A DNA stretch of 64,000 nucleotides from Jannaschia sp. CCS1 (GTDB lineage Bacteria; Pseudomonadota; Alphaproteobacteria; Rhodobacterales; Rhodobacteraceae). The position numbers were made by a program, and so were the translations under genes. Of this stretch, positions 63,268 to 64,000 are shown in pieces. The DNA lies in assembly GCF_000013565.1 (NCBI RefSeq), contig NC_007802.1, positions 3,348,001 through 3,412,000 of the forward strand. The letters run 5' to 3'. Position 1 is the first letter of the stretch; every line of letters starts with the position of its first letter. The notes under the pieces are model-generated. The model searched no databases, was not told where the DNA came from, and was given only the letters and a program-made list of their open reading frames with translations.

Positions 63268-63555
63268 TCAGGTGATGATGCCCAGAATGTCCGATTCCTT
63301 CATCATCAGAAGCTCTTCGCCGTCGAGCGTGACTTCCGTGCCGGACCATTTGCCGAACAGGATGCGGTCGCCGGTTTTGACGGTCATCTCGATCAGCTCG
63401 CCGGAATCCTTGCGCGCGCCATCGCCGCAGGAAACGACTTCACCCTCTGAGGGCTTTTCTTTCGCGCTTTCAGGGATGATCAGACCACCAGCGGTCTTTT
63501 CCTCGGATTCAACACGGCGCACCAACACGCGGTCTTGCAGCGGTTTCAATGCCAT
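63268..63555 (-). CDS. groES: Co-chaperonin GroES (10 kDa)
   Basis: A 95-residue co-chaperonin: [20 protein letters not shown], mobile loop [19 protein letters not shown], then [20 protein letters not shown]. It caps the GroEL ring. Start at 63553-63555. The operon is controlled by CIRCE and a sigma70-type promoter just upstream. Confidence 0.99.
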   Translation of the reverse strand: MALKPLQDRVLVRRVESEEKTAGGLIIPESAKEKPSEGEVVSCGDGARKDSGELIEMTVKTGDRILFGKWSGTEVTLDGEELLMMKESDILGIIT

Positions 63556-63600
63556 TTTTGGCCTCTCCTCTATCCGGTTAGGGACTGTCTCTCTGTTGCG

Positions 63601-63627
63601 TTAGCACTCACCGAACGCGAGTGCCAA
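63601..63627. promoter_or_regulatory. CIRCE operator (HrcA binding site)
   Basis: TTAGCACTC-N9-GAGTGCCAA; the consensus is TTAGCACTC-N9-GAGTGCTAA, with one mismatch. It lies 45 bases upstream of groES and immediately downstream of the promoter's -10, so HrcA would block initiation. Confidence 0.95.
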
Positions 63628-63634
63628 CGGTGCG

Positions 63635-63663
63635 GAATTAGGCATTGTCAGCGCAGGTGTCAA
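63635..63663 (-). promoter_or_regulatory. Sigma70-type promoter of groESL
   Basis: On the minus strand TTGACA (63658-63663), 17 bases, then TAATTC (63635-63640). The spacing and -35 are ideal. The expected start point falls at the edge of the CIRCE element. CTTGAC also resembles a sigma32 -35, but no matching CCCCAT -10 is seen. Confidence 0.85.
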
Positions 63664-63767
63664 GGCGCTCACGAGGGCTCAATCTTGATCTTTGGACGGG
63701 TAACCGGCTGTTCATTGTTTGGGTCTAAACCGAGCCGGAACCACATGATGAGCAAGGGTGATTGATC

Positions 63768-64000
63768 ATGTTCCTCGCCAATATGACATTGAAGACCAAA
63801 CTGATCGTCACGATAGCTGCGATGCTGATCCTCCTTGCTGGCGTGCTCGGGTATCTGGGGACGCAAAAAATCCAGGCCGCACTGAATGAGTCGATTTCCG
63901 CGGAGGAACGCGCCGGTATCCGGGCGTTGGTCTATACCTTGCAAACGTCCCATGCAGCGCTGACGCAGCACGCGGGCGCCGATGCCGGGGGCTTTGAAAT
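63768..64000 (+). CDS. N-terminal part of a membrane signalling protein (chemoreceptor-like)
   Basis: The first 77 codons of a gene that runs out of the window. MTLKTKLIVTIAAMLILLAG leads into a hydrophobic helix, then a periplasmic-type helical region (SISAEERAGIRALVYTLQTS). This is the start typical of methyl-accepting chemotaxis proteins and some sensor kinases. The signalling part is not in the window, so the class remains open. Confidence 0.7.
   Translation, partial: MFLANMTLKTKLIVTIAAMLILLAGVLGYLGTQKIQAALNESISAEERAGIRALVYTLQTSHAALTQHAGADAGGFE

Overview
The window is about 64 kb of GC-rich chromosome from a marine-type alphaproteobacterium, most likely a member of the Rhodobacterales (Roseobacter group). 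This is judged from gene content and order: ubiK next to lgt, a MidA-type methyltransferase and pgeF; carD, a 7Fe ferredoxin, an S4 protein and a SUV3-like helicase in a row; Hsp20 with DUF1150; a VPLPA-CTERM protein; and many small secreted proteins. The species cannot be named from the sequence. Almost all of the window is ordinary housekeeping DNA. No transposase, prophage, CRISPR array, rRNA or convincing tRNA was seen.

Layout. 1-5.0 kb: end of a peptide-type ABC importer operon (ATPase end, binding protein, two small ORFs, two permeases). 5.0-10.2 kb: TetR regulator, xseA, a glycine-rich protein, purD and a lyxose-isomerase-like cupin. 10.4-14.5 kb: a KefB-type antiporter, cobT and cobS, a small lipoprotein. 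14.6-19.9 kb: carD, fdxA, S4 protein, SUV3-like helicase, TPR protein, all on the minus strand. 20-23.6 kb: SCP2 protein, lysophospholipase, lolD and lolC/E. 23.8-28.5 kb: NTF2-like, VOC and GT51-like proteins, a KAS III, a BLUF photoreceptor and a large secreted protein. 28.6-33.8 kb: HTH protein, tdk, GNAT, 2-hydroxyacid dehydrogenase, csaA, proC, VOC, YbjN. 33.8-38.4 kb: an AT-richer gap with DnaA boxes, then DUF2726, ubiK, lgt, midA, pgeF and a 43-residue protein. 38.5-45.9 kb: TPR-sulfotransferase, Lrp regulator, trxB, methyltransferase, and a MarR-type domain joined in frame to ATP sulfurylase/APS kinase. 46-50 kb: LuxR solo, VPLPA-CTERM protein, beta-barrel protein, MORN-repeat protein. 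50-56 kb: nadE, a 36-residue protein, a Tat-exported MBL protein, a second KefB-type antiporter with a frameshift, Hsp20 and DUF1150. 56-64 kb: DUF465, purE and purK, a lipase, Nudix, DMT transporter, phnM, groEL and groES, and the start of a membrane signalling protein.

The most unusual items are these. (1) A continuous reading frame joins a MarR/EPS-type DNA-binding domain to a bifunctional PAPS-synthesis enzyme, behind two copies of an inverted repeat, one of them a perfect 20-bp palindrome. This could be a self-regulating sulfate-activation enzyme, and a PAPS-type sulfotransferase lies 3 kb away. (2) Two unrelated genes carry tandem repeats (30 bp and 28 bp) that begin exactly at their stop codons. 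Three copies of the 28-bp unit each carry stop codons in all three frames, and they sit just after a frameshift. (3) A 20-bp inverted repeat lies between an orphan LuxR regulator and a VPLPA-CTERM surface protein. (4) A GT51-fold protein appears to have lost both catalytic glutamates. (5) A DnaA-box cluster lies in one of the few AT-richer gaps. Clear control signals are a CIRCE element with a sigma70-type promoter at groESL and a sigma32-type promoter at hsp20.
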